A DNA stretch of 64,000 bases, taken from contig NW_006921533.1 in the NCBI RefSeq assembly GCF_000340215.1, forward strand, positions 3,398,273 through 3,462,272, read 5' to 3'. Under the pieces are notes generated by a model that saw only the letters and a list, made by a program, of their open reading frames with translations, ran no database searches and was not told where the DNA came from. Positions 31,140 to 41,200 of the stretch are shown in pieces (positions within the stretch are counted from its first letter, which is position 1; each line of letters begins with the position of its first letter). The translations under genes were made by a program, and so were the position numbers. The stretch is from Pseudocercospora fijiensis CIRAD86 (taxonomy: Eukaryota > Ascomycota > Dothideomycetes > Mycosphaerellales > Mycosphaerellaceae).

Positions 31140-32233
31140 ATGGCCTTCTTGAAGAGGAATTCAAATACACACTACGTCGACCCTCAGAAAGAACTCAACG
31201 TTGGACTCTGGACCTTGTGGGCAGGTGCGACTGCTTTTCTCGCCGCTCGCGTATGGACCAAATGTTTTCGCCGCCACGGCTTGTGGTACGACGATTACAT
31301 TTTGCTAGTCTCGTGGGTCATCCTCACTGTCAATGATATTATCATAACAATCGAATACGCCACTGGTTACGTTGATCCGAAATGGGACGAACGCATGCAC
31401 ATCCTCATCATAATCAGCTCATGTGGTACTCTCCTTGGCCAGAGCCTGACCAAGACTGCATTCGCAGTCACGCTTCTGAAGTTGACCAAAGGATTCTCCC
31501 ACTGGAAGGCGTGCCACTACGTGCTTTGGTTCTGCATTGTCACCATGTGCTCGTGTAACTTTGCCAAGGTATGCACGACGGTACTTGGCGCAACCTACCG
31601 AGAGCGACACTAACAGTGGCTACCTAGATCATTGTCGAATGGGGCAAAGTCTGCAACAGTGCCAGCTACGACGTGTGGTATCGAATCGACTTCTGCCTCG
31701 ACAAGAGTGCCCGAAATCAATTCAAAGAAGCAGGAAACTGTGCGTTGTCCTCAGCCCAGCCCTTCTAACGTGACCTCTTCTTTGATACTGACTCTTCACA
31801 GATTACAACATCATCATGGACTTTGTATTTGCTGCCTTCCCATGGATCATCACTTACAGCTTGGACATGAAACGCAAAGAAAAGATCGGACTTTGCCTGA
31901 CCATGAGCTTGGGCATGGTCGTTGCTATCGAGTCAGCCATACGGACAAAATGGAAGTTTGATGGCAATCAAGAAGACGAGCGGTACTTTTGGCGAAACGC
32001 CATGTCTAACATATGGTATTCATCCGAGGTCGCAGTGAGTTCGTGCCTCCTTTCGGCGTTCCAAAACTATACTGACTCGTTCCCAGGGCACGATCATCGT
32101 TCAGTGCGTTCCTGTCTTGCGTCCTCTAGTGCAAGATATTCACTCGTCGTTACGGTCGAAACGGTTGGGGTCTGCGGTTGATGAAGTTGCTCTGGAAGCA
32201 CAGGTAGAGCCGCGTTGCTATCATGCAAAATAG
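31140..32233 (+). CDS. Fungal rhodopsin-like seven-helix integral membrane protein
   Basis: Four exons: 31140-31568, 31628-31739, 31802-32034 and 32087-32233, giving 306 aa; all three introns are GT..AG and in phase. It has the layout of the fungal rhodopsin domain family (SAT5-like, PTH11-related): an N-terminal helix, WTKCFRRHGLWYDDYILLVSW (RxGxWxDDYxxL motif), a helix ending in TGYVDPKW, SLTKTAFAVTLLKLTKG, a Cys-containing extracellular loop, a FVFAAFPWIITYSLDMKRKEK segment and GLCLTMSLGMVVAIESAIRT. The tail after the last helix is short compared with relatives, so a further 3' exon may be missed. Function of this family is largely unknown; some members act in surface sensing. Confidence 0.82.
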
Positions 32234-33027
32234 AAATAGAGTAAATTTTCGGCCCATCCAAAAAAAAAACTAAAGGACAATATTTCCTTGCTCCGGCTCC
32301 GCTGCAGTCCCGTCCATATGGCCCATGACCTGTTCTATTTTACTCTGCGGTAACAGTGGATCGTCAGCGAGAGCACCCGGATCAGGCTGCTGTGACTGTA
32401 GCTGGATACTGTAATATCTGCCTTCGCTCGACCTCCGTGGAAGAGTCTCATCTGTCAATGACGACACTACCGCAGATGGCACGTGAGTTTGCAGGTGATG
32501 ATCCTGCTTGAAATCCTGGAACTCAATGTCGTCCACCATCGTTTGCCGTTCATGGACGTCGCGATAGAACTACCCGACTCGAATCATACCTCCAGCCTCC
32601 GCATCTTCAATCCCCAAGAAGCTAGGGTGATAGCACAACTCGGGATGATGACGACGAGAGAAAGACTGGCAATGCGCGGTACTGCAAACGAGTCGATTGT
32701 GACAAAAATTTGACATGGCTTCTTCAGCCGTGTACTTTAAAGACATGTCTTCGCTGCTGGGAGTACTGGCTTGTGGCGTTGTTCGGGAACTCGACCATGC
32801 GGTATCGGAAGTTTGCGAGAGCATCTTTGTGCCATTCCGTGATTTTCTGTGATCCATTGACCGTCTGGGACGTTGTATGAGTATCGGCCTAGCACGCTTC
32901 TGAAAATACAATCAGACATCTTCTCAGCAACTCCAGGATTCAGGCGAAGCCACCAAAAGGCTTGTCATGTTGATGCATACAAGGTCTACATGATGAGTTT
33001 ACATACGCAAAAGAGGTAATGTACTCA
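32234..33027 (-). other. Ambiguous coding-like region, structure unresolved
   Basis: The minus strand here has coding-like stretches in more than one frame. Segment 32539-32270 begins MVDDIEFQDFKQDHH and runs 89 codons to a stop. Upstream in the same frame, separated by a TAG at 32572-32570, is a Ser-rich ORF from about 32911. A different frame reads ITEWHKDALANFRYRMVEF, followed by a good 54-nt intron signal (GTACAC..TTTGCAG). I cannot build a single convincing model. It may be a small unknown gene, two overlapping gene remnants, or the 3' region of the rhodopsin-like gene. Confidence 0.3.
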
Positions 33028-35596
33028 CTAGAGCTCATCATGGCCCTTGTTCCCGCTTAGATCAGGCATAGCCATGATCTTGACAATCAAGCTCGTCCAG
33101 CCAGTGAAGTGCTGTGTTCGCTGACCGGCGCCTGTTTCCGGGTTATACTGTTCCCATGCAAAGCCGGTCTCTAGCCAGGATTTGTAGACTGTATCGACCA
33201 GGTTCTTCCTCAGCGCACTGTACATGGTGGCGGCACGCTTCTGCTGCGGACCGGGCTGCTGAGCGGTATTCTGTGAAGGAAGTTAGCTACGTTGCACCAC
33301 AGCCTACTTTTGAGAGACTTACGTATAGTTCCTTCACAATGAGATAATTCATGTTCATCCACACCGGACTTCTCCAATAATTCTCCTCAGTGCCATAAAA
33401 TTCATCATTTTTGCTTAGACTGCGAATGCCGTGCGGACTCCAAAGCTCTTCTTCATCGGCGATGAGATCTAGAATATTCTTCAGATGCTCGTGCTTACCA
33501 TCGAGAAGGCCAGCCATGAATGGGAAAATGCTTATGTAGCCTTTGTGACAGGCATGGACACTCTCCTCGTAGTCATCGATAGTCGCATCACAGTAAGTCT
33601 TCTCGTCGTTGTCCCAATGCAGGTCATCAACGTTTCTTCGGATCGCCTCCGCAATCTTCGAGTACTTTGCCTCGTCGTCTTTCTCTCCAAGGTAAGACGC
33701 AATCCTATGCAAGTTGCGGCTGAGTAAACCCATCCAGCTGATAAGATCGACATGAAGCTCACCAGGATGAGGTGGCTGTGCACGTGGATAGTCGTCTAGA
33801 CCTGATGTAAGGATGTGGCGTGGGGTCCTGCCTCGCCATCGGTATGCCTCCTTTGAGCTGAAGGCTTCGCGATCGTACGATTTGATGTCTCCGAACTGGG
33901 TCTTTCGATACCATTCGAAGTTGCGTTGAAGCAGAGGGTAGAGCTCTTTGAGCCATGCCTTTACAGACTCTGGGCTTGCAAGCTTCTGGCCCCCAACATC
34001 GCCAGCAGTCTTTTCGAGTGGGGCGCCTGCTCCGGTCTTACCATCGATCTTGTCCACGAGAGCTTCAAGCGCAATATACAAAGTGGGTGGATTGGCGTAG
34101 TGAGGATATTGAACCTGGAATTCCTGAGGCACCTTGCTTCTAGCTTCGGACCCGAGAATCTGTTCACGAGGTATCCAACCATCCTCGTCCATCGTATTGA
34201 ACCAAGAGCTGATGATCTGCATCACGAGCTCAGCGTCCCAGTCCAGAATGGGGAGCAAGTGAAAACCTTCGTCCCAGAGGAAACCACGAGGGAAGAATGG
34301 TCGCGAGGGAATCGAGGTGAAAAGCTCGTAAGGGCCTTCGAGTTTTTGCTGGTTGCGCGCTCTTGCTTCTTCGGCTTCTTGCCAAAAACCCTCGTTTTCT
34401 TCCTCGTACTCTGGTGCGTAGGAGCGATCGATGACCTGGTCGCCATAGAAGTAGCCAATTCCACCAATCAAGTTACTGAACAGTGACTTGCTAAACGGCA
34501 GCCACTTCTTATCATCGAAGGGAGCCAGCGGCTTGTGTACATCGAGATACTTCTCATCGAATTGCTCAAGGACTTTCTTGAGCTGTTTCGTAAGATCATC
34601 TGAAGTCGGAGCTTTCTCGGCGGACTCAGGAGCGAACAGAATGTCGAATTCGAATTCGCCCTCAAACACTTTCTGGACGAAGTGCATGTTTCCTGAGCCG
34701 GGCTTGTTCTGAATCAGATATGTCTGCCATGGCGGTGGCATCTTATCCGATGTATACTCCTCGATGTATTCATCGATTGTACTTTTCATAGAATTGAATA
34801 GAATTGCTGTCGGGATGCTCAGTCAGAATGAGCATCCCAGAAGAATATTGAATGCCATGCACTTACCTTTGGCCTGCCAAAGAGCCTCTTCTGGCAGTTG
34901 ATGTGAATGGACAAATGTATGATCTAATGGTCTTGACTGGTATGAAGGATGATTGTGAACAGGGTGCGAATTGCCCCTAGGTGCAGTCACAGTGAGCTTG
35001 AAGTCTCCAAGTCCCTGAGCCTGGCCGTCCAGAATCACATCCCCAGCGTAGCCATGCTCTTCACCACTATCGCTGTCTTGGGCCTCAATGGAACCCAGGC
35101 CTTCAGCACTAATTGTGAACCAGATGGCAGTCTTCATGTCCTCTGGCCCCGATCCAGAGCTGCCTTCTCTTCGCCCGGCATCTTGTCGCGGCGTGCCCTT
35201 CACTCGGGCGCCCCAGCCACCCTTGCCGTCGTCGAACTTGACGAAGCTGGTCTCAATGTCGATGCCGTTGCCCTTGTCGTGCACAACCTGCACACCACCT
35301 GTTCGAGGATCGTACGCATCCCAGCCGTAGCCAGCCATGCCGTCATGCTGCTCGCAGGTATATCGCACATCGTTCTGAACAGAAGTGTAGTCCTCGACTC
35401 TAGCCCACAAGAGGCCAGTCAGGATGGATTTCGGTATTCGTGGTCGAAGGCCAAAGTATAGATTTGGTCTGTAAGCTCCCCATAACAGGCTATCATTGGA
35501 AGCTTTGCTGAAGGCCGGCGTGTCAGAGTCCTGCGCTGCAGCTAGCACAGCACAAGCCGACACCAGCAGCGTGTTGGCCTTCCATCGCTTGACCAT
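33028..35596 (-). CDS. Mannosyl-oligosaccharide glucosidase (glucosidase I, GH63)
   Basis: Three exons on the minus strand: 35596-34867, 34806-33323 and 33270-33028, giving 818 aa; introns of 60 and 52 nt (GTAAGT donors) join in phase. It removes the outermost glucose from Glc3Man9GlcNAc2 N-glycans in the ER. The N-terminus is a signal peptide or anchor (VKRWKANTLLVSACAVLAA) followed by LLWGAYRPNLYFGLRPRIP, typical of the family. The catalytic (alpha/alpha)6 domain shows SRPFFPRGFLWDEGFHLLPI, LDWDAELVMQIISSW, GWIPREQILGSEARSKVP and, near the end, EENYWRSPVWMNMNYLIVKE. The acidic residues of DEGFH and the E in the PREQ segment belong to conserved catalytic-region motifs. Confidence 0.94.
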
Positions 35597-35812
35597 CGTT
35601 GTCTTGGTCAATTGAAGTTATTCAAAGCCTCAATCGAGATTTGGCTATGAAGCGAAATAAAGTACACGTACCTTGCATTTCACGAGCTTCAGCCCTATGA
35701 CCGCACGCGCCAACCAACCCTTATTTTCCCTGCGAACCTTCACCAACCCCCGCTCCCACTTCCACATCCATACTCCGCTTCCACCTACACTCACACCACA
35801 TCATTCGCGAGC

Positions 35813-36637
35813 ATGGATCTTCTACAATCGGTCCGCAAGGAGGGCTCGCGCGGTGGCGTGAACTTCTCGTGGGACGATGTCAAATCGTCCAACCGTCGCG
35901 AGAATTATCTCGGCCACTCTTTGATGGCACCAGTCGGCCGCTGGGCAAAGAACAAGGACCTGGGCTGGTATGCCAAAGCTGAAGATGCGGAGCTCACGCC
36001 TGAGGAAAGAGCAGCCAAAGAAGCAGAGAGGAAAGCCGAGGAGAAGCGCAAAGTGAAGGAGGCCGAAGAAGAAGCCATGGCGCGAGCGCTTGGCCTACCT
36101 GTGCCCGATCGAGGCAATGCGAACTTTGAGCCGCTTGGAGAGAGCAAAATCAGTCGAAAGGACGTCAACAAGGCTCTCAAAGAAGCTCTTGGCGACGACG
36201 AGAATGGTGACGATCGCTCCACGGCGCTGGGGTCTCGAGAGAAGAAGGACAGACACCGTCACAGAGAGCACCGAAGGAAGGATCGAAGCAGGAGCAGAGA
36301 ACGACGCGGGCACCGCGACGATAGAGACGACCGGAAACGGAGGCGTTCACGATCACGATCACGGTCAAGAGAAGGCGTACGAAGGCGTTCGCGATCACGA
36401 TCAAGAGACGGCGTCCGGAATCGACACAGGCATCGCCACCACTCACACTCGCGTTCCCGATCGAGAGACAGGAAGCATCATGAGCGGAGCAGAGATCGAC
36501 GTCAAGATGACACCTACCGGCCGCGGCGACATCACGAAGATCGACCCCGAAGCCGAGAGAGAGCGCGAAGGCGCGATCGAAGCAGGTCAAGATCGCCATA
36601 TGAAGAACGACGGCGACGCAGAGATGATTCACGATGA
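35813..36637 (+). CDS. MMTAG2-like protein with RS-rich C-terminus
   Basis: Single-exon gene of 274 aa. The first ~60 residues match the multiple myeloma tumour-associated protein 2-like domain: GGVNFSWDDVKSSNRRENYL followed by GHSLMAPVGRWAKNKDLGWY. A charged coiled-coil-like stretch (AAKEAERKAEEKRKVKEAEE) follows, then a long Arg/Ser/Asp/His-rich region with repeated RSRSRSRE and RRRSRSRSRD, the composition of splicing-associated RS proteins. The human homologue is nuclear and phosphorylated; a role in RNA processing is inferred from composition only. Promoter space is shared with the divergent glucosidase I gene (about 215 bp apart). Confidence 0.82.
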   Translation: MDLLQSVRKEGSRGGVNFSWDDVKSSNRRENYLGHSLMAPVGRWAKNKDLGWYAKAEDAELTPEERAAKEAERKAEEKRKVKEAEEEAMARALGLPVPDRGNANFEPLGESKISRKDVNKALKEALGDDENGDDRSTALGSREKKDRHRHREHRRKDRSRSRERRGHRDDRDDRKRRRSRSRSRSREGVRRRSRSRSRDGVRNRHRHRHHSHSRSRSRDRKHHERSRDRRQDDTYRPRRHHEDRPRSRERARRRDRSRSRSPYEERRRRRDDSR

Positions 36638-36723
36638 GCACGAAATGGAACCACAACCGCATAGGAGCATGATACCCCAAGATAGGTTTTTAAGGGTGCT
36701 TTGATGTTTCTGTATCAAGACGA

Positions 36724-37740
36724 TCAAGGAGACATCCCTACCCGCTCTCCGACTCTGACCAGAGTCTCACATACACTCTCGGTCGAGTTTTTGACGAGGT
36801 CCTGGTCCAATTCAACCTCGTTCTCCGGATACAGCACAATGACGGTGCTACCACCGTAGAGAAATGCGCCAAGACACTGACCTCCCGTCACCTCCGCGCC
36901 TTGCTGAATACCAGGATTGTATCTTATGCTACCCACCAGCATAGCGCCGACGGCAATAAGCGCGACCCGTGAGCCTGTGGCGGCGCGTTTGAGCATCATC
37001 ACAGATCGCTTATTCTCGCAGAAGACATCGAGTGTACCTGGCTCGTTGATAGCCTGTGGATTAACAGTGTAATACGTTCCAGGTATGTCTGTAATGCTGT
37101 CCACCGTTCCCGACGTCGGTGCATGCCATCGATGATAATCTTGAGTCGCGAGACGTGCAATGTTGATGGAGCCGCCATCAAAGTCCTGCGCCAGCTCTTT
37201 TGACCCAAGCAGCCCCTCCAGAGAAAAGCCAAACCCTTTGATCCAAAACTTCTGTGCCAAGTCGATCGTGGGGAATACGGTAAGCCTGCATGCAATCTGC
37301 CGGGCTTGAGACAACCCGATCATTATCCGGCTCATCGACGGGTCGAGCATCGGGCTTGAGCTCTCTCACAAAGAATTCGTTGAAGCTTGGAATACTTCTT
37401 CGGATCTGGCTCCTTGAGCTGAGCAAGCGTATCTATCCTGCAGATGAAAGCTTTCGATGAACGGCAGGATGAGGTCCACACTTTCCGGAGCATCGTATTG
37501 CTCTCCCATTTCTACGGACTGCTCTTTCAATATGGCTTGTGTCCTCTTCCATTGCAAAGATTTCTCCTGTCGGAAGCCATAGTATAGCCAAAAGACTTCC
37601 CGTCCCGTCGTACTCACGATCCAGCACATAATCGCCCCCCGATGCCATGAAATGAATGTTTCGAATTCCTCGAGCGAATTTTTGTCTATTGCCATTGCCA
37701 TCGAAATCAATCGAACAATTTCCATAAACAAGGAAATATA
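36724..37740 (-). pseudogene. Phosphatidylserine decarboxylase pseudogene
   Basis: Pieces of a PSD2-type phosphatidylserine decarboxylase lie in order on the minus strand but in different frames: LQWKRTQAILKEQSVEMGEQ with FIESFHLQ; then AQLKEPDPKKYSK; then SFNEFFVRELKPDARPVDEP with SSPADC; then RLTVFPTIDLAQKFWIKGF, APTSGTVDSITDIPGTYYTV and the pyruvoyl-processing site YGGSTVIVLYPE. Frame changes fall near 37418-37437, 37381-37392 and 37287-37294. The last is a TGCATGCA tandem duplication of TGCA that inserts 4 bp inside the conserved ADC/RLTVFP junction. No GT..AG pair explains these. The N-terminal part with any targeting or C2 region is missing. Several indels together make simple sequencing error less likely, though not excluded. 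Confidence 0.75.
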
Positions 37741-38275
37741 CTCTTAGCCAAACCACGCATGAGATTGCTCATGAGCTGCCGGGGGGGGGGGGGGGGGGCA
37801 TGAATCTGTTCCTTCGGATCTTCCGCCGTGGGTTTTTTTTTCTGCTTGATTCGTGACATGGTCCAATGCTTTCTTTCCTTCTCTCAGCTGCCTTCGACAT
37901 GCTCGGTTGGGGGGAAAGCTGCCGGGGAGATAGATCTGATGAAATTTTGAAGATGTTGACCGGTTGGTTGGTTGATCGATCAATCGATGCGCGGATGAAA
38001 ATGAAGAGAAATTCTTTGAAGCTGGATACTGATTACGCGGAGACACGGACGGTCGACCCGCGTCATTGGCAGGAAGATCCAGCTCCATGTCGCGGTGTTG
38101 GTGTAATTATGCTGAAGACGTGACAAGGAAAAGTACTTGGATACATCGCAATCTACGCCTATACATCAGGGTATCTATCGCTGGTCCTCCCGTAAATGCT
38201 GCATCCCGCTATGCTATGCTATTCTATGCCACGCCATATCCTCAATGTTCTGTCCTCCAATTCTGTAAGTTTTGC
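37741..38275. other. Gene-free low-complexity stretch with poly-G tract
   Basis: Contains 18 consecutive G at 37781-37798 and a T run near 37835. It separates the phosphatidylserine decarboxylase pseudogene from the 3' end of the ABC transporter. ORFs here have no start context or family features. Confidence 0.5.
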
Positions 38276-41200
38276 TTATGCATTATGATATACTGTCGCA
38301 ATTCCTTGTTTCGTCTTCTGCCACGCCGTGAGCTTTCTTTGCCCATGTGTACGTGCATAGTTCTCCTCCACGACGTTGTGTTTCGTCACAATACTCAAAA
38401 ATACTTGATCCAACGTAGCTTGGCTCACAGAGTAGTACTCGAATCCGAGCTTCTCCTTGTTGGTCTCGAGAATGTGGAACAGCGAGCTGATGCCATTCGA
38501 AATGCCGCTCGCTGGCTCTACATGTATACTCGTCCATGCACCCGTTTTGTCGTCCATGCTCTTCTCCGCGAGAGGTGAAGAGTCCGCACGTTGCGCGGTG
38601 CGGTCGTTTGGTACGCTGAATCTCATTTGGCCATGGAAAACACGATCTTCGACCTGAGCGTGAGGGAAGGTACTGCGGATGAATGATTTCATCTCTCCCA
38701 TCTCTGCTTCTGTGCTGTGAGGCGCGTTCTTGTGCACGACGTGAACGTGATAAGCATCGCCGTGTGTCTTCCTTAGCTGATCGGAAGTGCCCAGTGCAAG
38801 CATTCGCTTGGCCATGATGCCTGCACGATCTGCGAGAGCATCTGCCTCCTCCATAGAATGCGTAGTGATGACTAAAGAACGTGCGGTAGACACGGCAGCA
38901 AGAGTACGCCACATGACTCGCTTGGAAGCAGCATCCATGCCGCTTGAAGGTTCGTCCAGCAGCAGCACGCTAGGATTGCCCATAAGCGCGATTCCTAAGC
39001 TAAGCTTCCTCTTATTCCCACCAGACAGCTTCGCGGCCATGCGATTCTTGAACGGTGCTAAGCCCACGGCGTGAATAACCTGTTCGACATTGTGCTCAAC
39101 ATCGTGCACTCCTCTTGCTCGCGCATAGAATCGTAGATGCTCGATGGCTGTCATCTGATCCATCGCATCGAATTGTGGGCAGACTCCTAAGTTGGCACGA
39201 GCTGCTGCTCGGTGATCAATGATAGAGGTATTTTCAATCAGGATATCACTTGTCCGATCGCTTGGTCTTATATCGCCTCGAATGAGTCCGATGGTCGTTG
39301 ATTTACCAGCGCCATTGGGGCCGAGCAAAGCGAAGGTCTCGCCATGCGGCACGCCAAAGGACACATTTTGGACGGCAACGAATGACCGAAATGCCTTGGT
39401 GACGTGCTTTACAAGAAGCTCGTCTTTCGCGCCGTCAACCCGAGCTGCCTCTGCGTACACTTCGGGATCCATCTCATCGATCTCTTCGGCGTCGGGAGTT
39501 TTATGTTTCGTGCGAGCTAGGAAGCCTGGCCTCCAACCACTGTCATACCAGACAAGCCAGATGAACAGTGCTATTGACTGGAGGATGAGGTAGAGGATTG
39601 GTCCGCCATATACGAGAATGTCGCCAGGGTACGAAGCAATGTCGTTGCCTCGACAGAGTAGCGAAAACTCGTTCAAGCTCAGTAAAAGAGCCCGCAGCAG
39701 ATTGCCAGAGGGGAAGAATAACGCAATTGTGAAATTTGCGTAGTTGACGTAGCGGTCGATGGCGTATACCGGTGCATAAGTGATGATGCACATATATGCA
39801 ATAAAGTAGAGCAGGAAGAAGCTGCACTGCCCTCCGGCGGCAAATGCAAAGGTGGCAAGCTGACTCGTGGTGTACAGGGAGACCACATAGGCTGTGAGTG
39901 TCGCAGATAGCCCATATAGCGCGAATACGACAAGAAGATACCCTGGAGCGTAAAGAACGCTGGAAGTGCCCACAAAAATAATGATCGAAATCGCGCTCAC
40001 AAGAAGCACAATCAAGAAGTCAAAGCAGGTGTAGGCGAGCCACAGAGGGCCTGCGCGGATTCCATTCGAGTAATGCAAGGCTCGGACATTGCGAAGACGC
40101 TCGATATTCGTGTACAGGGCGAAGAAGCCCGGGAAAGCAGACATTGCTAGTCCGAAGTATAGGATGAACTGCAGGCTCTGACCAGCGTCAGGCGCCCATG
40201 GCTCGTCGAACGGCTGATACGATGTGAAGATCGGAATGTCGAGCAGGCTATTGTGAATGAGGTTCTGGGCTGCAATGGCATATTGCATTCCATAATCACC
40301 CCTCCATGCAAATGTAGGTGTGTTTCCATCGAAAATACCTCCCGGCGTGACTGATGAGTAATTGGCGCTGATGTAATTGGTGAACGCATCCAGTGAATCG
40401 ACAAGCTGAAGGGAGCTGGTATTGGCTGCGAGAAATGGGAACAAGGTTCGAAATTCTGGTAGGAGGTTTTGATTTGGCGGTCCGAGGGGGATGTCAGCTC
40501 CAAAGGCCAGAACACTGCTCAAAGAGAAGGTAGTGGACGTTGAAACCAAGTCTGTTGGCTCACACGAGAGCGGATCGAAGTTCTGTAGGAAGAGAGTCAC
40601 CAATCCCGCAGCGATGATAGGAAGTAGCAAGGCTACCAGATAAGGCCATTTGTTTCGAACCAGAATAGTCGTGCGTTTCCGGAAGAGGACCCATGTCTGT
40701 GCGAAAAAGGAGAGCTGCCGTCCTGGTAGCAGCTGAAGGTGCTTATCAGAGTCTTCGGGAGCAGCAGCCTCCCCATCGCTCAATGCCGGAGACGCATCGT
40801 ATTCTTTGCCCTTCTCCAGCTCATCTTTCACTTCCTCGGCCAGCTTGAGGAATACATCCTCAATAGTTGGTCCATTGACTTGATAGTCGGATACACCATG
40901 GCGCTCAAGCTCTGCTACGAAACGTGCCGCCTCGGACGAGTCTTGCAGGTGATACACAGTTTGGTCGTGATATACGGTCTTTCGGGTCGCTTGCAGCTTT
41001 TCCGAGAGCTCCTTTTCATCCTCATGATAGATCCTGACACGGTAGCCCCCACCAAGATGATGTTTCAATTCGACCGCCGAGCCATGAGCAACCACATTGC
41101 CCTTAGACATAACCACGATGTCATCCGAGAGCAGATCAGCTTCATCCAAGAAGTGAGTTGTAAGTAACATCGAACGTCTTCCTCGTTCGGCCAAAATAAT

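Noticed and set aside
32270..32911. Counting the TAG at 32572-32570 as a firm read-through case
   Set aside because: Other frames in the same stretch look equally coding and offer a spliced alternative, so the shared frame may be accidental.
37744..38088. 114-codon minus-strand ORF with a poly-proline run
   Set aside because: The proline run is just the poly-G tract read on the other strand; no coding signal outside it.
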